Positions 7,092 to 16,242 of a DNA stretch of 64,000 bases are shown piece after piece (position 1 is the first letter of the stretch; every line of letters starts with the position of its first letter). The position numbers and the translations under genes are program-made. Under the pieces are notes generated by a model. It saw only the letters and a program-made list of their open reading frames with translations. It did not search any database and was not told the DNA's origin. Origin of the DNA: Streptomyces sp. AC555_RSS877 (GTDB taxonomy: Bacteria > Actinomycetota > Actinomycetes > Streptomycetales > Streptomycetaceae); the NCBI RefSeq assembly GCF_019049245.1, contig NZ_JAGMUK010000218.1, forward strand, positions 220,208 to 284,207, given 5' to 3'.

Positions 7092-8303
7092 GTGACGGGC
7101 CGCCTCGCGCGTGCGGGCCGCGCAGCCGTCGTCCTGCTGCTGGCCTCCGCCTGCCAGTCCGCGTCCACGCCGGCCAAGGTCTTCGACGTCCCGGCCGGGA
7201 CGGTCACCTGGGCAGCGAGTGCCGACCGCTTCGGCGAGGCCGCCGCCGACCGCGGCTACCGGCTGGTCGTGCACACCAGCGTCGGGGGCCGCGATCCGCG
7301 GATCCGGCTCTCCAACGCCTTCGGGGACCGGCCGGTGACCTTCGGCAGCGTGTACGCCGGCCTCCAGAAGGAGGGCGCCGAACTCGTCCGCGGCAGCAAC
7401 CGGAGGCTGACCTTCGGCCGGGCTCGCTCGGTCACCGTCCCCGCCGGCGAGACCGTGCTGAGCGACCCGCTGCCGGGCAGGCTGCCCGCCGAGAGCAACC
7501 TGGTCGTCAGCATCCACACCTCCGACGCGGCGGGCCCGGCGACCGGGCACTGGATGGCCATGCAGACGTCCTACGCCACCCGGGGCGACCACACCGTCGA
7601 GGAGAGCGCCGCGAACTGGACGCAGACCAGCGGTTCGTGGTTCTACCTGGACGCGGTGTCCGTACGGGCCGGGGCGGGCACCGGAGCCGTCGTCGCCCTC
7701 GGCGACTCCGTCACCGACGGCTGGCAGTCCACCAGGGACCGGAACCGCCGCTGGCCCGACCACCTCGCCCGCCGCCTCCAACGGGCGGACACCTCCGTCA
7801 AGGGCGTCGCCAACGAGGGCATCGCCGGCAACAAGGTCCTCGCCGACGGTGCCGGACACAGCGCCCTGAACCGGCTGGACCGGGACGTGCTCTCCCAGCC
7901 CGGCCTGCGCACCGTGTTCCTCTTCGAGGGCGTCAACGACATCAAGGCCCACACGGGCGTCACCGCGGACGACCTGATCGAGGGCTACCGCGAGATCGTC
8001 GACCGGGTGCATGCGGCCGGCAAATGCGTCGCCGCGGCCACCGTCGGCCCCTTCAAGGGCTGGTCCGAATGGGACCCGGACGCCGAGGCCGTACGCCGGG
8101 ACGTCAACGACTTCATCCGCACGAGCGGCGAGTTCGACACCGTCACCGACTTCGACCGCATCCTCCGCAGCCCCTCCGACCCCGAGCGCATCCACTCCGC
8201 CTTCGACGGCGGCGACCACCTCCACCCCAACGACAAGGGGATGCAGGCGATGGCCGACGCCGTCGACCTCAGGAGCCTGGACTGCGCCGACCCGCTGCCG
8301 TAG
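7092..8303 (+). CDS. SGNH/GDSL-type esterase, probable lipoprotein
   Basis: 403 aa from GTG 7092, with GGAAGGA about ten bases upstream. The N-terminus is a short signal with a possible lipobox (LLLASAC, Cys 21), predicting a surface lipoprotein. SGNH blocks are in order: GDSVTDGW (nucleophile Ser, block I), GIAGNKVL (Gly, block II), FEGVNDIKAH (Asn, block III) and GDHLHPND (Asp/His, block V). About 180 residues of beta-rich sequence precede the GDS motif, as in streptomycete SGNH hydrolases acting on polysaccharide or lipid esters. It follows the dead alpha-galactosidase, so it may once have belonged to a glycan-degrading locus. It converges with the LuxR gene, with one base between stop codons. 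Confidence 0.88.
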   Translation: MTGRLARAGRAAVVLLLASACQSASTPAKVFDVPAGTVTWAASADRFGEAAADRGYRLVVHTSVGGRDPRIRLSNAFGDRPVTFGSVYAGLQKEGAELVRGSNRRLTFGRARSVTVPAGETVLSDPLPGRLPAESNLVVSIHTSDAAGPATGHWMAMQTSYATRGDHTVEESAANWTQTSGSWFYLDAVSVRAGAGTGAVVALGDSVTDGWQSTRDRNRRWPDHLARRLQRADTSVKGVANEGIAGNKVLADGAGHSALNRLDRDVLSQPGLRTVFLFEGVNDIKAHTGVTADDLIEGYREIVDRVHAAGKCVAAATVGPFKGWSEWDPDAEAVRRDVNDFIRTSGEFDTVTDFDRILRSPSDPERIHSAFDGGDHLHPNDKGMQAMADAVDLRSLDCADPLP

Positions 8304-8304
8304 C

Positions 8305-11277
8305 TCAGGAAGAGGGTCCGCGGCCCGATCCACTCGGCTCCGGAGTGATCAGGCCCTCCCGGTAGGCGACGGCCACCGCCTCCGTACGGCTCGCCGCGCC
8401 CAGCTTGGCGAGGATGTTGGAGACATGGACGCTCGCCGTCTTGCCGCTGATGAACAGCTCCTCGCCGATCTGCCGGTTGCTGCGGCCGAGGGCCAGGAGC
8501 CGCAGTACGTCCTGCTCGCGGGCGGTCAGGATCGCGGCACGGTCGGCCGCGGACGGGGTGTCCGACAGACGGCCGCGGCGGATCAGGGAGTCCAGCTGCG
8601 CGAGCAGCGGGGCCGCACCGAAACGGACGGCCGTGTCCCGGGCCGCGCGGGCCTGCACGGCCGCCTCCTCACGCCGGTCGGCCGCCAACAGGGCCTCCGC
8701 GAGGCGCACCTGGCAGCGCGCCCGCTCGTACACGTCGCCGAAGTCGAACGCCTCGACCGCCATCGCCCAGGCCGCCACGTCCGGCCCGGACTCGGCCCGC
8801 GCCCACTCCGCCTCCGCGCGGGCCAGCCACGCCTGCCCCTCCGGCCCCTGCGGTGTGCCGTCGCCGCGTACAACCGTGACGCGGGCCAGATCGCGGAGTT
8901 CGGTAGCCGTGGCCACCCAGCCGCGCGCCCCTGCCTCGTCCCCGGAGCGGCGGAGCGCGACGGCCCGGTCGGCCACCGCGGAGAGCGCGAGGGCGGCCAG
9001 CCGGACCGTGACGTCCGGAAGGCTGCCCGCGTCGTCGGTGAGGGCCGCGACGGTGGACCGCATCCGCTCCACGGCCGCCTCCGGCTGCCCCCGCTGCGCC
9101 GCCGCGTCGGTCAGTACGATGCCCGCGACGAGCATGCCCATCCAGTCGAACGGCCCCTCCAACAGGGCGCCGGCGCGGTCGACGGCCTTCAGGTCACCGC
9201 GCGCCAGCGCCACGTACAGGGCGGGGCCGACGGTGTATCCCGCGGCCGCCGGCAGCACCTCGGCGTCCGAGGCGGCCGCGCCGGCGCACTGGTCCCAGCG
9301 GCCCAGCGTGTACAGCACCAGCAGCCGGAGATAGCGCATCTCCAGCGGATACGGCGACGACAGCAGCCCCGCGCGCCGGGCCCGGTCCAGCCCCTCGGTC
9401 AGCCACGGCAGACACTCGTCGAGGTCACCCGACTCGAAGCAGCCGACGGCGAGGTTGAACAGGGCGCGCATCTCCACCGGCGCGTTGCCCGAGCCACGCG
9501 CGAGGTCCCGGGCCTCCCGCAGCCGCTTCCGGCCCTCCGGGGTGCGGCGGCCGCCCCCTTCGAGACCGGCCAGGGAGACGAGCAGGTCGGCCCGGGCGTC
9601 CGTCACGTCCAGTTGCTCGGCGATGGCCAGGGCCTGCCGGGCGACCCGCAACGCGGTCTCGTTCGCACCGACCTGACGCGCCGCCATGACGTGCGTGGCC
9701 GCCGCCCACACCCAGGTGCGGGACGGAGGATCGGCGGGGATCAGGGCGAGCGCCTCGCTGCTGTAGGCGAACGCGGCGGTCAGATTGTCGACGGTGATCA
9801 GGTTTCCGGCGAGCGTGTACCGCACCCGGGCGGCCAGCTCGGAGTCCGCGTCCTGGCCGATGCCGGCGAGCGCGGCGCGGGTCAGGGAGACCGCCCGGTG
9901 TGCCTCACCGGCGTGCGCGGCCGCCGCGGAGGCCCGCAGGGTGAGGGTCACCTGGTCGACGCCCTCGCCGGTGGGCCGTGCCGTCGCTTCCACCGCCGAC
10001 CACAGGTTCAGGGCCGCTTCGAGGTGCCGTAGCTCCTCGGCGGGCGCGCCGACCCGCTGGGCGTGGTCCGCGGCCTCCAGCGAGGCGGCGAGCGCCTCGG
10101 GCAGGTCGTGGCTCTCCCGGTAGTGGTGGGCGCGCTCGGCGGCGCTCTCGGCCCGGCGGCCCCGACCGGCGAGCAGCCGGGCGAACGCGCCGTGCAACCG
10201 GGACCGTTCACCCGGGAGCAGATCCGCGTACACCGCCTCGCGGGCCAGGGCGTGCCGGAAGGCGTACGTGTCGCCGTCCCCGGGAATCAGCAGCTGCCGC
10301 CCCAGGGCCTCGCGCAGCGCCGACTCCAGCTCGTCCTCGGGGAGCCTCACGGCCTCCCGCAACAGGTCGTGCTCGACGCGGCGCCCGGCGACCGCGGCCG
10401 TGCGCAGCACCTGCTGGGCGGTGTCGGACAGTTGCTCGAAGCGGATGAGGAGGACGTCGGCGAGACCGCTGGGAACCCCGCCGGCGTCCGTCTCCGTGGC
10501 CGCGACCAGCTCCTCCGCGTAGAAGGCGTTGCCCTCGGCGCGTTCGACGATCCGGCGGACCGTGGCGTCCGGCAGCGGACGGTCCTGCACCGCGCGCACC
10601 AGCCGCGCCACCTCGGCATCCGCCATGGGCCGCAGTTCCAGCCGCTCGACGGCGGGCAGCCGCACCAGCTCCGCCAGCAGCGGACGCAAGGGATGGCGGC
10701 GGTGCAGGTCATCGGCGCGATAGGAGGCCAACACCGCCAGCCGGTGCGTGGGCGAGCCGCCCGCCGCCCGCTGGAGGATGCCCCGGCTGAGCAGGAACCG
10801 CAGCAGGTCCCGGGAGGACTGGTCGGCCCAGTGCAGGTCCTCCAGGACGAGCAGCAGGGGAGCGATGTCCGCGAGGTCGGCCAACAGCCCCGCGATGCCC
10901 TCGAACAGCCGCAGCCGTCCACCCACGTCCCGCACGGCGTCCGTGCCGCCGCCCAGCAGCCGGTCGACCACCGCATGCCCGGCGAGAGCGCCCGCGAACC
11001 GCTCGTCGCCCGCGAGCACCCCCAGGATCTCGGTGAACGGCAGATACGGCAGACCGACGTCACCGAGGTCGACGCAGTGCCCGGTGAGCACCGTCATCCC
11101 GGCCCGGGCGGCCTGCCCTGACACCTCGTCCAGCATCCGCGTCTTGCCGACACCGGCGTCCCCGGCGATCAGCACCGCCCGCGCCTCACCACCCCGGGCA
11201 CGCTCCAGCAGGCCGAAGAGGCGGGAGAGTTCTTCTTCCCGGCCGATGAGCGGTGTGATGAACGAGGTCTGCGACAC
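8305..11277 (-). CDS. LuxR-family transcriptional regulator with N-terminal AAA/STAND ATPase (LAL type)
   Basis: 990 aa, typical length for large ATP-binding LuxR regulators. Residues 1 to about 300 form the ATPase module: LIGREEEL, Walker A GDAGVGKT at 39-46, and Walker B-like LLLVLEDLHWADQ. A long helical TPR-like sensor region follows (about 330-890). The C-terminus (about 925-990) is a LuxR HTH: LTAREQDVLRLLALGRSN, then RQIGEELFISGKTASVHV. Such proteins activate transcription upon nucleotide and effector binding, often for carbon or secondary metabolism. No target is evident; the neighbouring SGNH hydrolase converges and so is not an operon partner. It is transcribed divergently from nothing nearby and has its own start at ATG 11277. 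Confidence 0.92.
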   Translation of the reverse strand: MSQTSFITPLIGREEELSRLFGLLERARGGEARAVLIAGDAGVGKTRMLDEVSGQAARAGMTVLTGHCVDLGDVGLPYLPFTEILGVLAGDERFAGALAGHAVVDRLLGGGTDAVRDVGGRLRLFEGIAGLLADLADIAPLLLVLEDLHWADQSSRDLLRFLLSRGILQRAAGGSPTHRLAVLASYRADDLHRRHPLRPLLAELVRLPAVERLELRPMADAEVARLVRAVQDRPLPDATVRRIVERAEGNAFYAEELVAATETDAGGVPSGLADVLLIRFEQLSDTAQQVLRTAAVAGRRVEHDLLREAVRLPEDELESALREALGRQLLIPGDGDTYAFRHALAREAVYADLLPGERSRLHGAFARLLAGRGRRAESAAERAHHYRESHDLPEALAASLEAADHAQRVGAPAEELRHLEAALNLWSAVEATARPTGEGVDQVTLTLRASAAAAHAGEAHRAVSLTRAALAGIGQDADSELAARVRYTLAGNLITVDNLTAAFAYSSEALALIPADPPSRTWVWAAATHVMAARQVGANETALRVARQALAIAEQLDVTDARADLLVSLAGLEGGGRRTPEGRKRLREARDLARGSGNAPVEMRALFNLAVGCFESGDLDECLPWLTEGLDRARRAGLLSSPYPLEMRYLRLLVLYTLGRWDQCAGAAASDAEVLPAAAGYTVGPALYVALARGDLKAVDRAGALLEGPFDWMGMLVAGIVLTDAAAQRGQPEAAVERMRSTVAALTDDAGSLPDVTVRLAALALSAVADRAVALRRSGDEAGARGWVATATELRDLARVTVVRGDGTPQGPEGQAWLARAEAEWARAESGPDVAAWAMAVEAFDFGDVYERARCQVRLAEALLAADRREEAAVQARAARDTAVRFGAAPLLAQLDSLIRRGRLSDTPSAADRAAILTAREQDVLRLLALGRSNRQIGEELFISGKTASVHVSNILAKLGAASRTEAVAVAYREGLITPEPSGSGRGPSS

Positions 11278-11331
11278 GCATCCATCCTGGCACGCGGAAC
11301 CGACAACGCCCCTGCCCAGCAGGGGTGGGAC

Positions 11332-11691
11332 TCAGCGCAACGTCTCCGCCCAGTTCGCCGGCACCCGTCCCGCGGGCCCCGGCACCGGCTGGTCGGCGGG
11401 ATGGCCGGCCGGCGGCGCGAGTTCCGGCCCGGCCTCGTACAGTTCGTTCGTCGCGAAGTTCCAGTACCAGCCCTCACCCGGCTCGAAGCTCTGCACCAGC
11501 GGATGACCGGTCTCCCGGAAGTGCCCGGTGGCGTGCTTACCCGGCGACGAGTCGCAGCAGCCGACATGGCCGCACTGGGCACAGCGCCGCAGATGGAACC
11601 ACCAGCCACCGGCCGCGTCGCACTCCACGCACCCGGCACCGCTCGGCGGAACGCCGGGCTCTACTCCGTCGATCGCGTTGTCGCTGGTCAT
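11332..11691 (-). CDS. UBP-type (ZnF-UBP) zinc finger protein
   Basis: 119 aa. The central domain (about 20-85) has the ZnF-UBP ligand pattern C21-x2-C24, C37-x2-C40, CC at 45-46, then H53, H57 and H63, with the aromatic GWYWNF segment typical of the fold. In eukaryotes this domain binds ubiquitin C-termini. Its role in actinobacteria is unknown. ATG 11691 overlaps the TGA of the upstream histidine kinase by four bases, making it the last gene of a coupled three-gene operon with the receiver-TrxR fusion. The C-terminal 30 residues are Pro-rich and look disordered. A partner or client-binding role within that redox operon is inferred. Confidence 0.88.
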   Translation of the reverse strand: MTSDNAIDGVEPGVPPSGAGCVECDAAGGWWFHLRRCAQCGHVGCCDSSPGKHATGHFRETGHPLVQSFEPGEGWYWNFATNELYEAGPELAPPAGHPADQPVPGPAGRVPANWAETLR

Positions 11692-13148
11692 GCCGGCTCC
11701 TCGGGTGCGGTGTCGGACTCCGCGGCGGCGAGCGGGAGAAGGACCTGGAAACGGGTGTCGCCCGGCTCGGACTCGACCTGGAGCGTGCCGTGGTGCTTGT
11801 TGACGACGATCCGCCAGGAGATGTCCAGGCCGAGCCCGGTGCCCTCGCCCACCGGTTTGGTGGTGAAGAACGGGTCGAAGATCCGGCCGCGGACGTCCTT
11901 GGGGATCCCGGGGCCGGTGTCGCGGAACTCCACCAGCAACCGGTCGTTGTCGAGGGCCGTCCGCACGGTCAACGTGCCCTCCCCGCCGGTGCCGTTGATG
12001 GCGTGGACCGCGTTGTCGATCAGGTTCGTCCACACCTGGTTGAGTTCCGCCGGGTACGCCGGGATCCGCGGAACCTCACGGTCGTACTCCTTGACGACCT
12101 TGATCCGTGATCCGATCTTGCCCGACAGCATCAGCAGGGTGCTGTCGAGGAGTTCGTGGACGTCGGCGACCTGGTACGGGGCCCGGTCGAGCTGGGAGTA
12201 CTGCTTGGCGGCGCCGACCAGATGGGAGATCCGGGTGGTGGAGTCCTCGATCTCGTCCAGCAACAGCTCGGTCTCGACCGTGTAGTTGAGCCACCCGATC
12301 GCGCTCGGCAGGATGTCCTCGTCCACGGCCGCCGCGACCTGGTCCAGCCAGTCGGTGTCGAGCCCGGCCTGGACGAAGGTGGGGGCGATCTGCCAGCCCT
12401 CGGGGATCTCGTGGTCGTCGAGCCAGTCGGTGAGGACGTCCTCGCGGTCCGAGGCCTCCAGGGGGCTCAACGACGGTGCCTTGGCGACGCGTTCGGCCGT
12501 GCGTTCCTGGATGTCGATGAGGTTCGCCAGAGCCTCCGGCGAGAACGAGCCCGCGGAGATCACCCGCAGCTTGTGCCGCATCTTGCCCACGCGCTCGCGC
12601 AGTGTCGCGGTCGCCCGGACGGCCGCCGCCGCCGGGTTGTTGAGCTCGTGGGTGAGTCCGGCGGACAAGGAGCCCAGCGCCAGCAGCCGTTCGCGCTGCC
12701 CGATGGCCCGTTGCGTGCTCTTCGCCCCGAAGAACAGCCCCTCCAGCAGATGCACCGCCATCGGGAACCACTCCCTCATGAAGCTCGCGAACCTGTCCGC
12801 GGGCAGCACGAAGAAGCGCGTCGGTTCCGTGACGCGCATCGAGTTGACGTACCTCTGCTGCACCCGGTCACCCAGATACGCCTGCATCGACCCCGAGTAC
12901 ACCCCGCGCTGGGAGGTCCGGTTGACCTCCACGTCGTCGCCGCCGACCCGGCGGGAGAGCACGACCGTGCCCTCGATCATGACGTAGAAGCACGTGGCGG
13001 GCTCGCCCTCGGTGTAGACGGGGCCCGGCTCGAACCTCTCTATCCGCCCTTCGCTGCACAGCCTCCCGATCTGCTCGGGGGACAGCTCCTCGAACAGGAA
13101 CAGCGAGCCGACCTCCTGCGGGCTGCACGGCATCACCTGCCCGCTCAC
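11688..13148 (-). CDS. histidine kinase with N-terminal cyclic-nucleotide-binding domain
   Basis: 486 aa from GTG 13148, which overlaps the upstream TGA (GTGA) and has GGAG seven bases before it. Residues about 12-130 form a cNMP-binding beta-barrel (FLFEELSP, YTEGEPATCFYVMIEG, RFFVLPADRF). The dimerisation/phosphoacceptor segment carries H167 in LTHELNNPA. The ATPase domain has an N box (NLIDNAVHAING), G1 (DTGPGIPKD), an F box (DPFFTTKP) and G2 (GTGLGLDIS). No membrane segment, so it is a cytosolic sensor. The receiver it would phosphorylate is probably the one fused to the TrxR-like protein encoded immediately upstream; that pairing is inferred from coupling. Whether the cNMP pocket binds cAMP is unknown. 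Confidence 0.9.
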   Translation of the reverse strand: MSGQVMPCSPQEVGSLFLFEELSPEQIGRLCSEGRIERFEPGPVYTEGEPATCFYVMIEGTVVLSRRVGGDDVEVNRTSQRGVYSGSMQAYLGDRVQQRYVNSMRVTEPTRFFVLPADRFASFMREWFPMAVHLLEGLFFGAKSTQRAIGQRERLLALGSLSAGLTHELNNPAAAAVRATATLRERVGKMRHKLRVISAGSFSPEALANLIDIQERTAERVAKAPSLSPLEASDREDVLTDWLDDHEIPEGWQIAPTFVQAGLDTDWLDQVAAAVDEDILPSAIGWLNYTVETELLLDEIEDSTTRISHLVGAAKQYSQLDRAPYQVADVHELLDSTLLMLSGKIGSRIKVVKEYDREVPRIPAYPAELNQVWTNLIDNAVHAINGTGGEGTLTVRTALDNDRLLVEFRDTGPGIPKDVRGRIFDPFFTTKPVGEGTGLGLDISWRIVVNKHHGTLQVESEPGDTRFQVLLPLAAAESDTAPEEPA

Positions 13149-14821
13149 GACTGCTCCAGATACCGGTGGACGAGCATCACGGCCATGGCTCCCTCTCCGA
13201 CGGCGGACGCGACCCGCTTCGCGGACTCGGCACGGGCGTCGCCCGCGACGAACACGCCGGGGATGCTGGTCTCCAGGTGGTACGGCGGCCGGTCCAGTTC
13301 CCAGCCGGCCGGCGGCCGTCCGTCGGCGGTCAGGTCGGGCCCGGTCAGGATGAACCCTCGCTCGTCGCGCAGCACCGTGCCGTCGAGCCAGTCGGTCAGC
13401 GGGGCCGCGCCGATGAACACGAACACCCACTGGGCGTCGACCAGTTCGGTCCGCCCGCTGTCGACGTCGCGCAGCGTCAGCTGCTCCAGGCGCCCGGAGC
13501 CGTGCGCGGCCTCCACGACCGTGCGGCAGCGCACCGAGATGTTCGGCGACTCCTCGATCTGCTGGATCAGGTAGTGCGACATCGACGCCGTCAGCGACTC
13601 CCCGCGCACCAGCAGGGTCACCGACTTGGCGCCCCGGGCCAGGTACATCGCCGCCTGCCCCGCGGAGTTGGCGCCGCCGACGATGTACACGTCCTGGCCC
13701 TGGCAGGAGGCCGCCTCGGTCAGCGCCGAGCCGTAGAAGACCCCGCAGCCCGTCAGGTCGGTCGTGCCGGGCGCCTCGAGCTGACGGTAGGACACGCCGG
13801 TCGCCAGGATCACGCTGTGCGCGGCGATGGCCGACCCGTCCGAGAACCGTACGATGCGCGAGGCGCCGTTGATCTCCAGTCCCGTCACCTCGCGCGCGCT
13901 GAGGATCTCGGCGCCGAACTTCGTCGCCTGCCGCCGGGCCCGGTCGGTGAGCTGGGCTCCCGACACGCCGTCGGGGAAGCCGAGGTAGTTCTCGATGCGT
14001 GAGCTCTGCCCGGCCTGCCCGCCGGTCGCCGACCGTTCCACGAGCACGGTCCGCAGCCCCTCGGAGGCCCCGTACACCGCCGAGCCGAGCCCGGCCGGGC
14101 CGCCGCCGATGACGACGAGGTCGTAGAAGTCGTCCGCGGGCGTCGTGGCCAGCCCCACCCGCGCGGCCAGCTCGGGGGCCTCCGGCTCGACCAGGGCCGT
14201 GCCGTCCGGGGTGATGACCAGCGGCAGCCGCTGCGCGTCCTGCCCGGCCGCCGCCAGCAGGCGCTGCCCCTCGGGCTCGTCCGCCGAGTACCAGCGGTAC
14301 GGCACCTGGTTGCGGGCCAGGAACTCCCGTACGTCCGAGGAGCGCGCCGACCAGCGGTGTCCGACCACCTTGGTGGCCGGCACCGGCCGGTAGTCGCTGC
14401 TCCGCCATGCCTCCAGGAGGTCGTCCAGGACCGGGTACAGCTTCTCCTCGGGCGGGTCCCACGGCTTGAGGAGGTAGTGGTCGAGGTCCACGACGTTGAT
14501 CGCGTCGATCGCCGCGTTCGTGTCCGCGTACGCGGTCAGCAGCACCCGCCGGGCGCCCGGATACACGTCGAGGGCCTGTTCCAGGAACTCGATGCCGTTC
14601 ATCTGCGGCATCCGGTAGTCCGCCAGGATCACGGCCACCAGGTCTCCCCGCAGCTTCAGCTCACGCAGTGCCTCAAGTGCCGACTCGCCGGACTCGGCGC
14701 GCACGATCCGGTACGACTCGCCGTAGCGCCGTCGCAGATCCCGTGCGACGGCGCGGGACACTCCCGGGTCGTCGTCCACGGTCAAGATGACGGTCCGCGC
14801 TGCGTCCGCGGCCTGTGTCAT
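13145..14821 (-). CDS. response-regulator receiver fused to glutaredoxin-like and thioredoxin-reductase-like FAD oxidoreductase domains
   Basis: 558 aa. Residues 9 to about 135 are a receiver domain: DDD at 16-18, phospho-acceptor D68 in ILADYRMP, T/A at LLTAY, and K119 in HYLLKP. Residues about 155-225 look like a glutaredoxin fold (HRWSARSSDVREFL, LPLVITPDGT) with Ser/Ala where the redox cysteines would be. Residues about 233-555 are TrxR-like: FAD motif VIGGGPAG (237-244), TGGQAGQSSRIENY, the NADP motif IVGGANSAGQAA and the C-terminal FAD motif GVFVAGDARA. The canonical CxxC is replaced by GCGVFYGS. It heads the operon; GGGAG precedes ATG 14821. A signalling or alternative electron-transfer role is inferred. 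Confidence 0.92.
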   Translation of the reverse strand: MTQAADAARTVILTVDDDPGVSRAVARDLRRRYGESYRIVRAESGESALEALRELKLRGDLVAVILADYRMPQMNGIEFLEQALDVYPGARRVLLTAYADTNAAIDAINVVDLDHYLLKPWDPPEEKLYPVLDDLLEAWRSSDYRPVPATKVVGHRWSARSSDVREFLARNQVPYRWYSADEPEGQRLLAAAGQDAQRLPLVITPDGTALVEPEAPELAARVGLATTPADDFYDLVVIGGGPAGLGSAVYGASEGLRTVLVERSATGGQAGQSSRIENYLGFPDGVSGAQLTDRARRQATKFGAEILSAREVTGLEINGASRIVRFSDGSAIAAHSVILATGVSYRQLEAPGTTDLTGCGVFYGSALTEAASCQGQDVYIVGGANSAGQAAMYLARGAKSVTLLVRGESLTASMSHYLIQQIEESPNISVRCRTVVEAAHGSGRLEQLTLRDVDSGRTELVDAQWVFVFIGAAPLTDWLDGTVLRDERGFILTGPDLTADGRPPAGWELDRPPYHLETSIPGVFVAGDARAESAKRVASAVGEGAMAVMLVHRYLEQS

Positions 14822-14950
14822 ACGTCTCCCACCCCGAGGTCGGACTCACGGCACGGTGAACCCAAGGTTGTGCGGCCACCTGGCCGGTTCCCGCCCATCG
14901 TATGTTCGATCGTGCCGCTTCACTCACGTATGCGGGTGCCGGCCGGGAGG

Positions 14951-15304
14951 TCAGCCCCGGCGTGGCCCGAGCACGCAGAACTCATTGCCCTCGGGGTCCA
15001 TGAGGGTCACCCACGGCTGCTCGCCCTGGCCGACGTCCGCGTGCCGCGCGCCGAGGGCGAGAAGGCGAGCCACCTCCGCCTCCTGGTCGTCCGGCCGGAA
15101 GTCGGGATGGAGGCGGTTCTTGACCGTCTTGCCCTCCGGTACCTGTGCGAAGAGGAGTCCGGGGAGGCGGTCCTTCTCGGGCCGGATCTCGAACTCGTCG
15201 GGAAGGTCGCCCACGACCACCCATCCCAGCGCCTCGGCCCACCAGCGGCCCAGAGCCGCCGGATCGGCCGCGTCCACGACAACCTGCTCCCATTCCAAGG
15301 TCAT
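14951..15304 (-). CDS. VOC superfamily (glyoxalase/bleomycin-resistance fold) protein
   Basis: 117 aa. It has the two-beta-alpha-beta-beta-beta module pattern of VOC proteins: VVVDAADPAALGRWWAEALG at the start, RLHPDFR in the middle and the typical ending WVTLMDPEGNEFCVL. The variant with an N-terminal DPAALGRWWAEAL helix is the common actinobacterial glyoxalase-like subtype. Metal ligands cannot be assigned with certainty, and substrate is unknown. It is transcribed away from the universal stress gene, whose start lies 64 bases away, so the two share a short divergent promoter region. Start at ATG 15304. Confidence 0.85.
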   Translation of the reverse strand: MTLEWEQVVVDAADPAALGRWWAEALGWVVVGDLPDEFEIRPEKDRLPGLLFAQVPEGKTVKNRLHPDFRPDDQEAEVARLLALGARHADVGQGEQPWVTLMDPEGNEFCVLGPRRG

Positions 15305-15368
15305 GGCGGCCAGCCTAGGGAAAACTGGGTACCGGGCAAGAGGATCACGACACTGGGAGGCCGACAGC

Positions 15369-16241
15369 ATGAAGCGCCCGATCACGGCAGGGGTCGACGG
15401 AACCGAGGAGAGCCTGGCAGCGCTGGCCTGGGCGGCGCGGGAGGCGGTCCGGCGGGACCTGGCGCTGCGGGTGGTGCATGCCTGGCGGTACGAGCCGCAC
15501 GAGGTGGTGGAGGCGGCGGACCCCGAGGTGCAGGCCGGATGGGCCAAGGAGGCGGTGGGCGAGGCCGCCCGCACGGTCACCGAGCGGCACCCCGGCCTCG
15601 AGGTGTCCACGGACGTGGTGGCGGGCGCCGACGTGGACGCGCTGGTCGCCGCGGCGGCGGAGGCCGAGATGCTGGTGCTCGGCTCACGCGGGCACGGCCG
15701 GGTGGTCGGCTTCCTGGTCGGCTCGGTAGGCCAGCAGGTGATCGTGGAGGCGGCACGGCCGGTCGTCCTGGTGCGGGCGGGCGACGCCCCCTCCGGCGAG
15801 GCCGTCGGGCGTGAGATCGTCGTGGGCCAGCAGGGTGACCCGCAGGACAGCGCCGAGGTGCTGCGGTTCGCGTTCGAGGCGGCCGCGGCGCGCGGCGCGA
15901 CCGTGCGCGCGGTACGGGCCTGGACCCTGCCGCCCGTCTTCGCCTACAGCCCGGGTTCGCTCAAGCTCCTCGACGAGGCCGGCGGCCTCGAGCCGTACGA
16001 GAAGAAGGCCCTGTCCACGGCACTGCAGCCGGTGCGGGACCGCTTCCCCGACGTGCCGGTCGTCGAGCACGTGGAGATGGGCAGCGCCGGGCAGGTGCTG
16101 CTGTCGGTGGCCGGAGACGCCCAGCTGGTGGTCGTGGGGCGCCGCGCCCACCGTACGGCCGTCGGCGCCCGCATCGGCTCGGTCGCCCATGGCGTCCTGC
16201 ATCACGCGGGCTGCCCGGTGGCCGTGGTGCCGCACGTCTGA
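15369..16241 (+). CDS. universal stress protein, tandem UspA domains
   Basis: 290 aa made of two UspA domains (about 1-140 and 148-290). Each begins with the beta1 strand (ITAGVDGTEES; EIVVGQQGDPQ). The first ends with the ATP-binding signature GSRGHGRVVGFLVGSV and the second with GRRAHRTAVGARIGSVAH. The first domain retains the G-x2-G-x9-G(S/T) nucleotide-binding pattern. Cytosolic; family members bind ATP and support dormancy, hypoxia or general stress survival. GGGAGG lies eight bases before ATG 15369. A GGGTAC hexamer sits at 15327, but no GNNT -35 is properly spaced. It converges with the DUF4032 gene with one base between stops. Confidence 0.92.
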   Translation: MKRPITAGVDGTEESLAALAWAAREAVRRDLALRVVHAWRYEPHEVVEAADPEVQAGWAKEAVGEAARTVTERHPGLEVSTDVVAGADVDALVAAAAEAEMLVLGSRGHGRVVGFLVGSVGQQVIVEAARPVVLVRAGDAPSGEAVGREIVVGQQGDPQDSAEVLRFAFEAAAARGATVRAVRAWTLPPVFAYSPGSLKLLDEAGGLEPYEKKALSTALQPVRDRFPDVPVVEHVEMGSAGQVLLSVAGDAQLVVVGRRAHRTAVGARIGSVAHGVLHHAGCPVAVVPHV

Positions 16242-16242
16242 G

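Noticed and set aside
14897..14912. LexA-like half-site (CGTATGTTCGATCG) upstream of the receiver-TrxR gene
   Set aside because: Only one half matches the actinobacterial SOS box; the other half is too diverged to support a call.
15327..15332. GGGTAC upstream of the universal stress gene as a SigB promoter
   Set aside because: No GNNT motif lies 14-16 bases upstream; only the -10 hexamer matches.
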